Shown piece by piece: positions 11,271 through 26,200 of a stretch of 64,000 nucleotides of DNA. The notes below the pieces were generated by a model, which did no database searches, was not told the DNA's origin, and saw nothing but the letters and a program-made list of their open reading frames with translations. Source of the DNA: Trichobilharzia szidati (lineage: Eukaryota > Platyhelminthes > Trematoda > Strigeidida > Schistosomatidae); contig OX235272.1 in NCBI GenBank assembly GCA_944472155.2, positions 86,186,020 to 86,250,019 on the forward strand. The letters are read 5' to 3'. The translations under genes and the position numbers were made by a program. Positions within the stretch are counted from its first letter, which is position 1, and every line of letters begins with the position of its first letter.

Positions 11271-14200
11271 GTAATTTATGTATTTTTAGTAGGTTAATGC
11301 TGAAAAGTTATAAAGGTGTTAGATATCTTATTTTTGACATTTGGTACTTAAAAGCCTGGGCATGAGAGTGTGATAAAAGGCTTTACTTCAATTTATTGCG
11401 TTTTCGATCGATGTTTGTTTAGGAACTAAGTCACCTGCATGCACAAAGAGTAATATTCCTAACCAACACAACCTATACAGAGTACAGTAGATTTTAGAAG
11501 CTGGCGCATCTTTCTGAAGAGTTAGAGTATTCCTCATAAGGGCTACTGTTCTAATTTTCTTGTGACCTATATTTACCTCTGTACAGAGTAACGCAGGTTC
11601 GACTCCCAGAAGAACATGAACCTCGCCACAGTTTTACATGTAAAATGTAGCTTGAAAACATCTAGAGGTTTGATTTTGGAAACCCCAGTACTTTATCTAA
11701 CTAGAAGTCGCACACGTCTATACAACTATTGTATGTGTTTCAGTGTTAGCAGGTGATAAGTCAGCCGTTAAACAACACTTGCTCCTCGTAGGTGGTCAAG
11801 ATGTTTGAGGTAAATGAATAAGTCTTTCTGTTGGCCGATTAGTGACTTCACAGTGGAAGTATTCCTAAAAGCGTAATCAGATAATGTGGCTATGTAAGTC
11901 AAACGCACATATATCTGTACCTAGGTGGGTAATGAAACTATCACGACAGGTCATCGAGGTTAGGTAAACGACGAACAAGTATCTTCATCTTTGACTGGAA
12001 TTATGGTTCAGTGATCTAGACATTTAACTTTCAACTAGTGGACCATAGGTTCACATTTCACTTTTATTTTTACTAGTCCACCTTTTTATTTTCTTTCTTC
12101 CATTTTTTTTCTTAACAGCGAATACGTTGCCAGGGAGTCAACTTCTGCATTCTGGAGATTTTTAGATCTTATATCAGAAGACTCAGAGTTTATGAAGAAG
12201 CATTTAACACCTGTAACAGGATATCTTTCAGTGACTAACAATAGATTATTAGAGAAGAGAGTTAAAGATTTTGCCATTCAGTCTATTGGTGGATCTCACT
12301 TAGAAAATAGCTCTCTAGAAATGCATCGTCATTTGTTTACCTTATCAGTATCATCAAGAATGTTTTCGCCAACAGTTGAAATGTCTCATCAACTCACTTT
12401 AACTAGTGCAAGTCATTTGTTAAACTGTTCACGAGAAGGAGTTTCTGAGGAATTAGTTAAACGATCCTCTGGAACAACTTGGGCTCATGTAGGTGCAGTG
12501 GCCGTTTTTTCCATTGATGAGCTGAAAGAGGCTATCAAAAATGCTAGGAATATTGACTCACAACCAGGTTAGTTCACCACTTTTTTACAGACTAAAAGGT
12601 ACCATTTTGTTTTGCAATTTTTAGCTAGACGAAACTAGCACTAGGTCATGAACAAGTTACGAAACTTATGAAACCTAATCATATTTTCCAATGGGTACTG
12701 CTTTTTTCTGATGTTATCGGCAAATCCTCAAGAAAAAATGTTTATATCTTGTTCTGTTTATTGTGCTTGTTAAAAATATCTAGTTTGTTCAGCCTCACAA
12801 AACGGATGTTGTCTGTGATCTGATAATCCAACATGCATAATTTTGTTAGGTGTTCCTGAGAAAAGAATTTGTGTGGTATTATTGTTATTATTCACTCCTT
12901 GAGTTCTGCATGGAACATAGTTTTCCAGCAGCACATCTCTATTGCACTCTGTTCACTTTCATCTAGTTTCAGGACTGCCCACAAACTTTCATCTCCTCTT
13001 CACGTGGTCTCATATCACCTTCGAATCCTGACTGGTCACTTCACATTCGGAGATAAGAGACTTGGTAACGAACTTTTTATCAGGGAAAAATACACCATAT
13101 TTATACATTTCTAACCACATTAAAAGTCGGTTGGGTCAGCGGACAATAAACTGTTCGAATTTGGTCGTCGATTTGCCCAAGGGTTAAACCTTAAGACGAA
13201 AGGTTGTCCAATAAGATTATTTCCTGACCGCAACGTAAACTAAATCCAGATTTGAGGAATGAACACTTCTACCTCTGCAGCCAGTCACTGACTTAAAATG
13301 TTGTTTTCAGTTTTGGCAGCATCCTAGCAACCTACATCTATATACTACTGATAAATCTTGTCAGTAGCACACTCTACAATGTCACTTGAAAGTCTCTCCA
13401 ACGCATTTTCAATCCATCTCCACTTTCTCCTGCATATTTTTGTTGTTGGCTGGTTCGCTGCGCTACCAAAGTTCCTAATTCTTTTTAGCCAGCTATCTAA
13501 TTTTCAGTTTGGAGCGAAGACAGCCGTTGATGAAAGTCGACAGTAGGCCTATTGGAAAAGCTTTTGGCGATGTGCCATATGAATAAAGAGGTTGATGAAA
13601 TGACTAACAGGGGTATATTGGCAGCATTGAACCAGATGTGATTCATAGGAATTCAATTATTTCAGCCAGTATATCAGCAGGTTTCCACAAACAAGTCTAG
13701 TAGGTGTTAAAAAGTGACACCTTTAGACCGAGTTCTGTAATTCAAAGGTGACATCACAGCAGAAATTCTTAGAGACCGCCTTTATAGATATCTGAAGATG
13801 ACATTTCCAACAGCCACCTTACGTATCACATTCTCCAGAAGACACTTAATCCAGTCTAACGTTAAGGATAAGATACCGCTTTTGGCCACTTCAATGTGTA
13901 TTTATCAATTTACTTGTTCGTGTGGAGCAAAGTATATCAGCCGTACGCAACGTCAAGTCCACAAACGTATTCTGGAACACTGTCCAGCTTGGTTAGTCAG
14001 CAAGAGGAGAAAAGAAGAATAGCGGCAGCTGCATCCTCGAACACCTTGTCATCTCCGGACATCGAGTACCCGCACATGAATGCTTCACAATGCTATACAG
14101 AGTCCCTCAATATTGTACAAAGGGACTTCGCATACGCCATCTGTACATAGCTGAAACATTAGATATTCACGATCTGAAACCGGACCTCTGCATTCAAAAG

Positions 14201-17200
14201 CGCCACAAATTTCTATTCTCTGTTGTCTTGATTTGCTATTTTTTTAAAATGATTCCTTGTGCCTATGTCTAGGAAAGGTTTTAAATATAAAGTTCGTTGT
14301 TATTGGCAAGGCCATTGTCTCTTTCAATATATTACATCCTTTATTTTCACATACTTTGATCTAAATATTCAATCGCTAATGTATATCTGGAAGTTTGACT
14401 TATCCTTTATTCCGTGTATACATGCCCAAGGGGTAGTCGTGAATTTTTCAAAGTTACTGGTAATCTAATGAGGAGTGGAACTTCATACTGTAACAGTAGA
14501 AGACAAGAGACTTAGTAAAGGAATGTTTATTTGGAATTTGGTATCTCTATATAGCGAAATTATGTACACCTTATCTGCAAATCGTCATTTGCACAGATCT
14601 TCCGTGTTGTCCTACTTCTGCCCTTCGTATTGTGTTTCTTTGTCTTCTTTCCGTGTCTCCTATGTTTTGCCTCAACGCTGGTTCTTTTCTCTTTTTGACG
14701 TTGAATCTATCTCTCCGCTATTTGATGTGTTTCATGCCTATGAATGTCTCTTTATATATACTACTGATAAATCTTATCAGTAGCACACGTCGCAATACTT
14801 CAATTAGTAAAATAATTAGATTAGTTTAAAGTTTCACCACTTACTACATTGCAACTTGTTAACCAATGCCCTTCGTCGTTGTTCTTTTTTTAAAACCATT
14901 TCTCCTATTTTTTTCTTTTTAAGCTTTATTTCCACTTGATAAAATTTATTCACCAAAGGATTCCTCCTCGAGTAATCTTCCTACAGTAATTTTGTTTGGT
15001 GATTTAAGTCATTGGGAGTTTTATTCTTGGCATAAAGCTTTAAAGTCTTTATCCGACGATGGTTTGTGCATTTATGCATTCAGACATTATTTTCAGGTAT
15101 GTATATTCACTATTTATCAGTTGTTGTTTTTGTTTTTGTTGTTGTTATGATTCCTTTAAGACGTTATTTTACTATCAAGTAGAGTTATTATCTTGAAAAG
15201 TGACTTTGCTTATTTAGGTTCAATCACAGGTGATACTGTTGACCCTAAAAGTTAACAGTTAAAAGTGATTGGCTTCCACTTAACAGTGTGCAAAAGTAAT
15301 AGTGACTGACGGATTCAGCAGAGTTGTAGACAGTCGATTCATTTACTCATCTTTCAACCAATAAAACAAGAATTTGAATTCCAATTCACCTGTCGAAGTC
15401 GGTGGTTCAGCGGTAGAACGCTCACCGACCGCGCCCATGGTATGGGGTTCGATCCCGAACCTCGCTAAACTGGTAGTGAGCCCGATAAAGAGGAAAGGTT
15501 GACAGTGAGGCTAGTGACACCCCACCCTGAAAACATAAAACCACTGCTACTGAAACTCCAAAGCTCTAGCTTGAATCCCTATATCCCATTCGAAACGCCA
15601 CATAAACCCATACACACACGCACTGTGGCTGATTGTCTTCTGAATTGTGACTTCGATTTACAGTTTTAATGGACAATTCGAGTTGATTTAAATGTAGGCA
15701 TTGTTTGCACAATAGGAAAAGAAGCGAAATAATAGGGACATTAGTAGGAAAACAGAGGACGGAATAAGGTGATACAGGAAAGTTCTTTTGAGTTTGTTTC
15801 TCTACCTTTGCGTGATTCGTGAAGTGTGACATTTTGATCTGCTGTGTTATCATCCAAAGTTCTATGTTAAAAAACTCAGCCAATCGGTCAGGATAAATAA
15901 AGTTAAGAATGGCAGGATTTCGGTTAAATTTAGATTAAGAATAAATATATTAGTACCTCTGGAGTTCACCGACGGTTCAGTGGTAGAATACCCTCCAACC
16001 ATATTTATGGTCAGCGGTTGTTTTTTATCCCCGGCTGACGCACTCCTAAACCTCACTTCGTCAGTAGTAAGCCGGGTAAAGAGGGAAGGTTGAGAGTGAG
16101 GCTAGCGACTCCACCCCGTGAAAGAAAATAACATCACTGCTACTGAAACTTCAAAACTCCTCTAGCATGAAGCCCGATGTTCCACTCAAGAGGCAAGAAA
16201 ACAAAATAAATAATAAAACTGGTAATTCAAATTAACAATAATATCATACAGTGTTAATATAAATAGGAGCGTGACTCATCACTTTAGGCTCTTGTCCTCC
16301 AGTCATCGAATCACAAGTTCAAACTTTGTTTCACCTGCTTAGGTTTCGGCAGGTAGGTGGTATCACAAATCTTCACACAGTAGGTTTGGCTCACTGCCAA
16401 CTGCATGGAGACGTCAGGATTCCTGAGAACATTTTACTACTAATATAATTATTGAAACTGAGGAGTATTGATTAAAATTTGGGTGCTACTTCATCTCATA
16501 ATATTTTATTAAATGTTTTGAAAAGTTTCTCTTGTTTAATTATTCGAGTTAGAGATGTTCATTGATTGCATTAAGTGGTATTTTGATCAAGAAGTTTTGT
16601 ATTTATGTGAAAATTTTAATTGTTTTGCAATCATATTTTGATGTAAGTGTATAATTAAGAAGGAATAATATAATGCAATCGTCGAAAGTGTTAAGTCTAG
16701 TGGAGTATAATAAACTGAACTGTTACACTTCTACACAAAGTTCTACTATTGTCACTCAGACAGTCAATCAATTAATTCGAAGATAAAACTCTTAGCGAAT
16801 ATTTAAAACGATGCTGACTGGTTTTAATACATTTGAACTTCGTTGCCTTCTAGTAGTAACCGCTAAAAATGATTGAATAGTTTGCGACTTTGAAATTTTC
16901 AACTTGTGAAAGGTGAGGTGTATTGATTTAGTGTTCATTTACAAGCATGTGAATAGCTTTTGCATATAGTTCTAACTTCTAAACAAACAATTGACCTAAG
17001 TATAGTTAGTTTACCTGCTTTGTTCTCGAAATCATCTTTCAACAGGAAATAAGACTGTTGCGCATTATCTCAACATTATTAAGCATCTGTCTGATGTGTA
17101 AGTGTTGCATGTCAATTCCAAGCTGATATAGCGGAAAATGTTGTTTGTCCAAACCAATTTCACATTTAACAGTTTGAAAAAATTTGGGCATTGTGTATAT

Positions 17201-20200
17201 GATATTCATTATAATAAAGGTTTTTTGTATTTCCCAATGAATGAAAAACAAAACGATATTGTTGTTTTTACTGACGTTTCGCTATTTAATGCTGTAATAG
17301 CTTTATCAAAGTATTATTAAACCAGAATTTACAAAATCTCAGCTTATATATAACAACTTAATCATCGTTCCTCAGCATGGGGTGATTTTTGTCTTGTCAA
17401 ATTGGCCAATTGGTAAAGATAATAAAACCAAGTGTAGATTGTTGGATTTGATAAGTGTGTAGAATTATACAAAAGAAGCGTGTGTTTACATAGTGAAATT
17501 GCTTATCACATTCGCGTTGATTTTGTCATTTCATGGGGGAAAGGGGAGTGTTGTTATCAGATCAAATTCTGTTCTAGTCCATCATTCCTATTCAGAAAAT
17601 TTTGATTCCATTTGATATGAAGTGCTTCTGATGATATTAGACGTTGTTTGTGATTTCTGAAATGCTTTTTCTGGATTATTTCAATATTGTCAAAATCAAT
17701 TTTGTGACCTGATTCTATAGCGTAGTGTGTAGACGACCTATGGGTGATGATTTTTCAAGCTTTTCTAGTCACTAACTGGATTTCTCGGTGGTCGAACAGA
17801 GTCGGGTTTACGGTGTTCATTTCTTCTGATTTTGATTTCTCGCGATGTTTGTCCGATGTATATCGCATCACATTGCAAGCATTTTATTTTATAGACACAA
17901 TTAGATAGAGCTATTAGCATTAAATAGCGAAACGTCAGTAAAAGCAACGATATCGTTTTGTTTTTCATTCATTGGGAAATACAAAAAAGCCTTTATATTA
18001 TAATAGCGGAAAATAGTTTATGGAGTTGAAATATGGCGATTTGAGTTCCAGTGAGCTTGGGAGTGATACTTACGAGCCAAAATATTGGCATTACTACTTA
18101 ATGGCCAGGTGTATGTTAATAAAATTGGCTAATAATTTTGCAAAGTAAATATACCACTCTAGTTCTATTTTCGAACTGTTCTTTTGCTTAGTTCGTGTAG
18201 TGAGAACTGATGAATGAAAAGGAGAAATGATGAATAGAATTACGGTGAAATTATTGTCTTTAAAGGATTTGAATAATATATATATGACTTACAAGACTAC
18301 TTCTAGGCTCAGGGACGATGAGTATTTCGCTGTCTAAAGTAGATTTCACCTTCTCATTTGAAGGTAGTTAAAAAGCTGTTGAATATCAAGAAGTATTAAG
18401 AAGCTGAAAGCTTGAGTATTGCATTCACCGGTCATTCTTGACTTGCCTAAGATGAATTACTGAAAATTTAATGAAGACTCATGATTGGTGAGTAACCTCA
18501 TCGATGGTTTTAAATCGGTGCGGACGCTGCATTGCAAATCAAGTTGTAAATAATCTTTCACTAAATTCCCAGTTTTTATTATTTGTTTTGTTCTCTTGCG
18601 TCCCGAGTGGAACATAGGGCTTCAAGCTAGAGTTTTGAAGTTTCAGTAGCATTGGTGTTATTTTCTTTTACAGGATGGGGTATCGCTAGCCCCACTCTCA
18701 ACTTTCCCTCTTTGTCGAGGTTATTTACCGGCTAAGCAAAGTTTAGGAGTGCGTTGGCCGGGGAACGAACACCGGACCACATGTGTGTAGTAGTAGTTGG
18801 CGAGCATTCTACCGCTGAACCATTGACGCACCACTGAATTTCGACCTTGGAGTGGGATGGCGGCGGCGTGCTCGTGTTAGAGTTTGACAGTCGTTAGTTC
18901 ATACTGTTCATGATTCCAAAAATTAGTCTAGGTCTTCTGTGTATTGAGCCTTGATGTTAATTGGTAATCGTACTGATGATTGTTCATATCGAAATCTACC
19001 CCTGAAGTCAGTAAAATATTTAGGAATCAAATACCTGAGTATTTAAATATTTTCAAATGGCTCATAGAGAAAATATAATTCTTCTTGAGATTAATGAACA
19101 AAAAATATTCTTGTCGATAATCCCCTCTTCATCAGGTTCTCCATTCATATGACAGTATTGATTAAAGAAATATTGTTATTAACAACAATAATGCTGTTTT
19201 AAATTACACTGAATCAATGACAGTGACAGATTACTGTTCAAAAGCATCTGAAAGAGAGAGATAAGATGCATCAATATAACACTAAACTGGTTGAATATCA
19301 GATGAATTAAGGGCAATAACACAGAATTTATGAATTTATAGGTTCGAGAGCAGGACAAGGTAGCAATAGTGACTGGCTGGACCTGCTTCTTTTGCACACA
19401 GAGCTCCTTTTGATTTAAGTGAATTGCAATGACCTGTTCTTACTAAAGTGTTCGATATCTAGAGGCCTTTGGTAATTTATTTGATGCCTGGTAGATGATA
19501 GAGAAAGACTCTTTGTCAATGCTGCTAGCTTTGTGGAGGTGATGCAATACAGAACTGTTAATGGTTTTGACAATACCTTTATTTAACCACACTGGTTGGT
19601 GTTCCAGAGCACGACAAATTAGATTCCTTGAGCGACGGCCAATATAACCAGGCTCCACAGGAGCAGTCGATAGATTGATAGAAACAATAAGTGTTGGCTA
19701 GCCTAGTTGTGTTGAAAATTATAAGCTTCAGCTTACCTGTATTAAACGTTCTTTGCATCGATTTTGTCAGCTTGTTGTTAATTACAATATATTTCTTTAA
19801 TTTATTACTGTCATATAAATGTAGAACCTGATGAAGAAGAGATTATCGACAGAAAAAATATTCTTTGTTTATTAATCAGTCTCTTAAATTTTTAATAGAC
19901 ATCTTCAATGAATTGCTGGCTGAATTAAAGTTTGTACTCGTTTTTACATCAGATTCTAGTCAATGTGACAAACATTTGTGTGTTTAATTAATCTAAATTT
20001 TATTATGATTTTATATCGCATTTTCTTGGCTTTGGTTTATTTTTGTTTGTTTGTTTGAAGAATCGAGATTCGAATAGAACAAGTTTAAATGGTTATGGTG
20101 TTGAACTTGCATTGAAAAGTACTGAATACAAAGCGATGGATGATACAAAAACTGAAGGTGAGTAGGATTTGATGATTGGTAACTAACTTGTAACTAGTAT

Positions 20201-23200
20201 CATGCGTCTAGTCCCCTTTTTTTCTTTCGGTGCAGACTGAATTGTATCATGAATAATCCTCCTCCAGGCATGAATGAAAGCAAAAAAGCAGGTAGTTCAG
20301 CGAAGAGTCTCTTTTCGGCGGCGAATTCATTTTCTTAGCTGTACAATCGCAAATATGAGCTGACATCAGTTACAGAACGATTGGAAAACCTGGTGTCAGC
20401 TCATGATGAAATCCTCCAACCAGTCAAACAAAATCCCTACAAAACCAATACTTGAACATTGATCTGATACTCACTAGTGACTGGTCCTATTCACGTAGGT
20501 AGTTACCTGGGGTTCTAGTGGGAAGCCGTGACCAGTAGGGTGCAGCAGGTTGAAGGTGAGGCAGTAACTCATCGAAGAAGACATTGCGAAGTGGTCGGGC
20601 TATGTCATGAATTGGGAGAAATTACAATTCATGGGTTGGTCATTGGATCAGGTCCCAGTGGCTTAATTGTCTACGAGCTCGCTAGTCTTGTAACCAGAAG
20701 GTCGTGGGTTCGAACCCAGTTGGGGTGGGTGCGTACTGATGAAGAGTCCCAAACTAGGCTGGAGAAACAGCTGTCCAGTACTCTTTGTTGGTTTTCCAAT
20801 GGTTCTCTAACTGATGTCAGCTCATGATGAAATCCTTCAACCAATCAAAAATACGATCGGTTATGGTTATTTTAACTAAACAAGTGAGAATTAGTAAGTT
20901 TTAGATGGAGTTACTTAATACAAAAACGGTCAAGAAAATTGGGTGTTAATGAAACTATTGTAGTAACAAAGGTAGGTGATGAGTTGTCACAAACAGTTGT
21001 TAAACAGGAGTTACGTAATAATATGAATAGTTTGATGATTCAGTTGTACTCAGGATACACATAGGAACAAAGTAGAGAATTCCGAATAACGCAAGAGTTC
21101 TAAATGAAGACAAGAATTATAAGCAATTAAAGAAACAGGCAAACAAACAAAATTAAGTCATCAAAAATCAACAAAGTTGTTACCATGATAATAGAAGTGG
21201 TTGAGTAATTCTCTTTTGTATGCACAGCTCCGGTTTTTCTATGTGAATGGCCAGAGCTTCAGCGATACAAAGAAGACGAAACCATGTTGCCTTTGGTAGG
21301 TTATTCTTGACTCTGTAGATTACTTTGAAGCAGGAGGCGTTTGTTGAGTTAGAATGATCAGTGTTAACCATAACCAATTGCATATTTCTTTGACAAACTT
21401 AATGTACATATGCATACAAAATAACTCATATATATATATATTTGAGAATGTACGGCTAGGAAAATGAATTCACCGCCGAAGAGAGACTCTTCGCTGAACT
21501 ACGTGTTTTGTTTTCATGAATTGTATCAGTCAAGTTTGCTATGTGTCCAGCATCTGTGCTAAGTGGCTTGACATCATGTTGCACTCTGAATTGTTGTTAT
21601 TAGATGATGGTTGGTGATAGTCGACAGGAAGCCCTGCACCTGGGTTTTGTGCTTGCTGACACTCACCATTCAGTCAGCAAGACATACTTGAAATCTTGTA
21701 GGGACTAAGGTCCCTACTGGGATTTGAACCCGTGTCACGCAGTGTGCTGTAGTCAGAGACGTTATCACTGAGTTATTGGGCTGGCGGTTGACCTCCTGTA
21801 GGACTGTAATGGATACTTTGATTGGACACTAGTTAATAACTAGTATCATGCGTCTATTCCTTTGTTTGATGCAGACTGAATTTTATCAGTCAATTTTTAT
21901 GATTTCTAATGCTTTTATATAAACTTGCCTAATTTAACACAAGGGGCGTTAATTAGTTGTATTTCAGTCATTTTCGACATCAGTGTGTTGTGAAAAATTG
22001 GTACATTTATGGGCACCTAAAGTTGCACCATAAAAATATAATAGTTTGTGTGAGGATTGGATTAGTACCCAGTGTCTCAGATCGAAGCAGGTGGTTGTTT
22101 TAAGGGGCCAATCCCGAACCTTTGACTTGAAATGTAATCCACAAGACAGTGGAGTAGTGTGAGAAGCTAAGTTCCTATGGTTGCCAGTGATCAAAATAGA
22201 TTCATACTCCATTCGATTCGTTCGTTTTCAAGAGCCCATGTATACTAGGTAGACCGGCATGTTCGCCAATCCGGTTGTAAGAGTCAGAGGTTCGCATTCT
22301 CTCTTTTACTTTTGTAAGGAACATTTCAGCCTCGTGAAGGCCAGTGAATTGGAATTCTCTGGCAAAGGTTTGGAACCCTTAACCATATGAAAGCATTTTG
22401 ATAGGAAGATCGAAGTTTATTCACCGTCCGTTGTACCATGTCGTTTGTGAGGGCGTTGTGGAGGATACATCTGCACTATTGTCATTGATTTAGATTTATG
22501 CATTTTTATGAAGTTCGGTGGTTCAGTGATAGAGTGCTCGCTGACCATGTACGTGATCCGGGGTTCGAGTCCTGACCGGTGCACTCCTTTATATTCCTTA
22601 GCCGGTTATAATCCTGAGAAAGAGGGGAGGTTGGGCGTGAGGCTAGCAACCCTACCCCGTAAAAAACATCACCTCTACTGAAACTTCAAAGCTGTAGCTT
22701 GAAGCCCTATGTTCCACTGGGAACTCAAAGGAATAAAATTTGAAAAAAGAAATTCTTCAACCATAAATTTCTTAAGTCAGGTATTGTATACTTGTCTGTA
22801 TAGCTCAGTACCTACAGTCAGAGGTGCTCCTTAGATTGATGTTTAACTTTTGGGTTTGCTCATCTTCATCTATTTTTTCAGTCTATTCCTGCTTCAACTA
22901 GCTAGCTAACTAGATATCTCACGATGGAACGTTTAAAATTTGACATGAACGTTTTACACAGGATAAAATTAAGTTGGAGATATTTGTTAGCTGTTTATAG
23001 AAAATTGAGAAGATTACTGTTTCATTAATTAATGGTTAGGAAGAGAAGATTACACCAAAATTTTCTTTAATATGAATGCTTGTGTACTTGTTTTGTATTG
23101 GATAGATCTGATGAGAATTGATAATCACACTAATTGACTAAGTTCAATTAACTAGTGTTCAGGAAATATTGGTGAAACGACGACCGGTCAACATTAAACT

Positions 23201-26200
23201 ATGCTGTTTAGTTAGTGGATATCAGAACGGATAAATCCATTCGAAAACAAAGTGTTAGTATTTCCATGCTACTATCAACTAAACCACTTTCAGGTTAGCG
23301 TGTTCTACGAAAAAGGAGCACCTAATTACAGGCTAGTGAAAATATTTGCTCAAATAGACTTAGAATATAGTTCAAACATATAAATCAGTACAAGATTGAT
23401 CAGCAGTTGACGTCAGTTAGAGAACCATTGGAAAATCTAGGAGTACTGAACAGCTGTTTGTTCTTGGTTTGGGACTCTTCACCAGTTTACAGCCAATGGG
23501 GTTCGAACCTAGAGCCTATAAGGCGAGCTCGTAGACCGTTCAGCCGCTGGGGCCCTATCTGATGCCTATGGGTGCGTACTGATGAAGAGTCTCAAACCAG
23601 GAAGAAACAGCTGCTTAGTACTTCCAGGTTTTCCAGTGGTTCTCTAAATGATGTCAAGTCGTGGTCAATCCTGTAGCCAATCAAATCCCTGCAAAGCAAC
23701 ACTTGATATAAATGAGTGTCGTGTGTAACAGTTAAACTAACAGTTACTTACGTGGTAGTTTCTAATTGTTATTGTTATATATATATGATTATATTTCATT
23801 ATTAAGTAACCTCAAAGATGTTATTTGTACTGTAGATAAATGTAGGTCACTTCAGTTCATGCATAAATTTGTGTTGTTACTGTTCTTGTCGAAATAATAG
23901 GGTAAGTAATCTTGAGGTTAGGCACTCAATATTAGTTAAGGAGGGAAAGTCAATCGATGGCGTTGTGAAGCTACATCGATTAATATGGCTAGAGCACGTG
24001 TTACGTACGCCTAGCATTAGATGGCCTTCCTCGACGGTCAATGTTAGGTGTTAAAAAGTCGGTGGTAGTCAAACCAAGATTTTTCATCAGTCAATGAAAT
24101 CCACAACAGTTAGTTTAAGCCAGCCACATAAGGAGGTAAAGACTGCTAGGCTGGTTGGGGTTTTTGGAATGCTAAGAACCAATGGTTGGAGGTAATGGCT
24201 TAGATGCATTCACTCCTTGTGATCTCCCATACCCATTAAACACCCTTGTTTTACTATGTCACTATTCTTCCTTTCTCCCGCACATTTCTGCTTCTCAGAG
24301 TTCCTTTGAATGTGTTTTTTTTTAATTCTTCCTTTCGTTTTGCAGTGTGTGGTAAAAATAGAGTGTGGCAATTTGAACTGCTCCACTCTTGTGCAAAGTT
24401 CTCTGTTCAAACCAGTCAGTCAGTCTTGTCAATCAGTTTCAGGGTCTACTCCCCCATCCCTCCCCCCAAATTTTACTTGTTCAAGCATGTTATATAACTC
24501 TTCTGTGTAACAATTTCTTTGTCCCGTATCAGTATCATCTATCCTATCCTTTATCTCATTTTAGATCCGGATAACCTGACAGTGAAGGAAAACAGTAAAA
24601 TTGCTGATGTACCAGTTGTAGCCGGATTTAATTTCACACAATTACAAAGTATTTATCCTGAATTAAAAAATCAACTCAATGAATTTCATAGTCATCTACT
24701 CTCAACAGATAATGAATTACGTCCGTTAAAAGCTTGGCAATGCCGTGATTTAAGTTTACAGGCTAGTCAAGCAGTAATGAATGCATACACGTCAGGTGAA
24801 AAACTCGAGGCTTTCATTGGATCGTATATTAATTCCGGTTTATGGAATTTACGTGATATTAGTCAGAATTTACCAGCAAGAGCAAGGTAATTAAAAAAGA
24901 CTTTTAATTAATTAATTAATTTTTTGTTGTTGAAAAAAAATTGCCTAATCTTTTATACGGGTGGATAAGCAACAAACACTGGATTAGTTGCATAATAAAT
25001 ATGGGTTGTATTATATTTCTCATATGTTATAATAAGACTGTCAGAAAGAGTGTTTTAATTATTTCATTTATAGTAGGATTATAATTATTTATTGTGAAAA
25101 TTGACTTCGTTTTATACAAGTAGGGATTAAAAATATAGTCATAACAAAATAGGCAGGAAGTTATGATAAAAAAGCATGGTAGTGCAAATAGAATTTAAAA
25201 AAAAGTGAAAATAACAGAAGTAACTGTTTATGATAGCCATGGTAGAGACACAGGTTGGACATATTTCTTTTGAATACCTAGAGTTTGGGCTTGAACTTTT
25301 GGATCGCTAGTGCCTCATCTATGGCCAGGTGACCTGATTTCATTGTCTTTGAGAGGTTTGATCGGATCTTGTGTAGGACTTTGAAGGAATTTTCAAATGG
25401 AGTTCACCAGATGTTCTGTTGCCAAACTATATACATCCTTGCGTTCTCCCTTTGCTAGCCAGGTTGGATAGTGTTCCCAAGAGGGTTTTACGAGTGGACG
25501 CATGGTATGGCCAATGTACTCATCTCCACAGGGGCAAGTAAACTGCTATATGCATGTTGAATTGGATCAGTGTGACAGTTTGTCTTTCACATGATGATTG
25601 AATAGTTTCTTGCAAGAAAATGTCACGCATAAGCTGGCGGCAAAGTATGTCTACGGAGAGGCTCTGCTTCGGTATCCCTTTTAAATTTGAAATTAAGCAT
25701 CAGCATCTTTTGGCGTTGAGGCGGCTTAGAACTGTTCAGAGGTTTTCTTTGGTTTCAGATTCTTTTCTATAAATGTGGATGGGAAAGCATTTTCCATTAA
25801 GGTTCCTCGGAGACTTTGAATTTCTTTGTCAATAGATTCCTCGGGACATATTTTGCAGATCCTCGAGGAAAGAGAGTATATGAAGTTTCTCTTTCTGCTT
25901 AGAGAAACACAGCTCTAAGAGTTGATAAACTGTCCATTCCATGTGGACTTTTTGTATATGGATCTCCACAGCAAGTTATCATCATTACTTCGCAGTTGAA
26001 CCTCGAGAAAGTGGAACGTAGCATCACATTAAACTTCTAGATTGAAGTCCATGTTTGGGTGAACACTATATTGAAGGTTTGGAGTCGGTTTTCGGGATCC
26101 AAATTCTTATCCCAATTGCCTTTCTTATCCAAAATTCCTGTTTATTTCAGTTATTTTTTACGTTTTTTAGTTCCTATCTGCACCACTATGTTTTTTATTC

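Larger units (their letters stand above)
12568..14923 (+). other. UGGT intron 2, mostly repeat-derived
   Basis: 2,356 bp, phase 1. Contains antisense RTE-like pieces (about 12,880-13,035 and 13,370-13,480), a Penelope-like C-terminal fragment (13.70-14.21 kb) and one copy of an unassigned repeat ending in a 10-bp hairpin (14,535-14,790). All intact-looking frames inside belong to these. Confidence 0.7.
15097..20060 (+). other. UGGT intron 3
   Basis: 4,964 bp, phase 0. Holds three family A SINEs, a Penelope-like insertion with inverted ends and a 12-bp duplication (17,140-18,002) and another Penelope-like unit (19.08-19.87 kb). 16,200-17,125 and 18,015-18,580 show nothing I can assign. Confidence 0.7.
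20271..21520. mobile_element. Composite unit with inverted ends, Penelope-like core carrying a Smα-like copy
   Basis: About 75-85 bp at the left (GTAGTTCAGCGAAGAGTCTC..GGCGAATTCATTTTC) recur inverted at about 21,435-21,520 (GAAAATGAATTCACCGCC..GAGACTCTTCGCTGAAC). On the minus strand 21,180-21,383 reads ATWFRLLCIAEALAIHIEKP and LCIQKR, the Penelope-like C-terminus. A Smα-like copy occupies 20,357-20,860 between the left end and the core. Confidence 0.65.
20158..24564 (+). other. UGGT intron 4
   Basis: 4,407 bp, phase 1. Contains a composite of Smα-like and Penelope-like sequence bounded by inverted ends (20.27-21.52 kb), a third tRNA-like SINE type (21.6-21.8 kb), a family A SINE, a foldback Smα-like unit (23.4 kb) and an RTE 3' end (23.9-24.4 kb). 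21,900-22,500 and 22,740-23,400 show nothing assignable. Confidence 0.7.

Noticed and set aside
12086..12277. Antisense 63-codon frame
   Set aside because: Shadow of UGGT exon 2.
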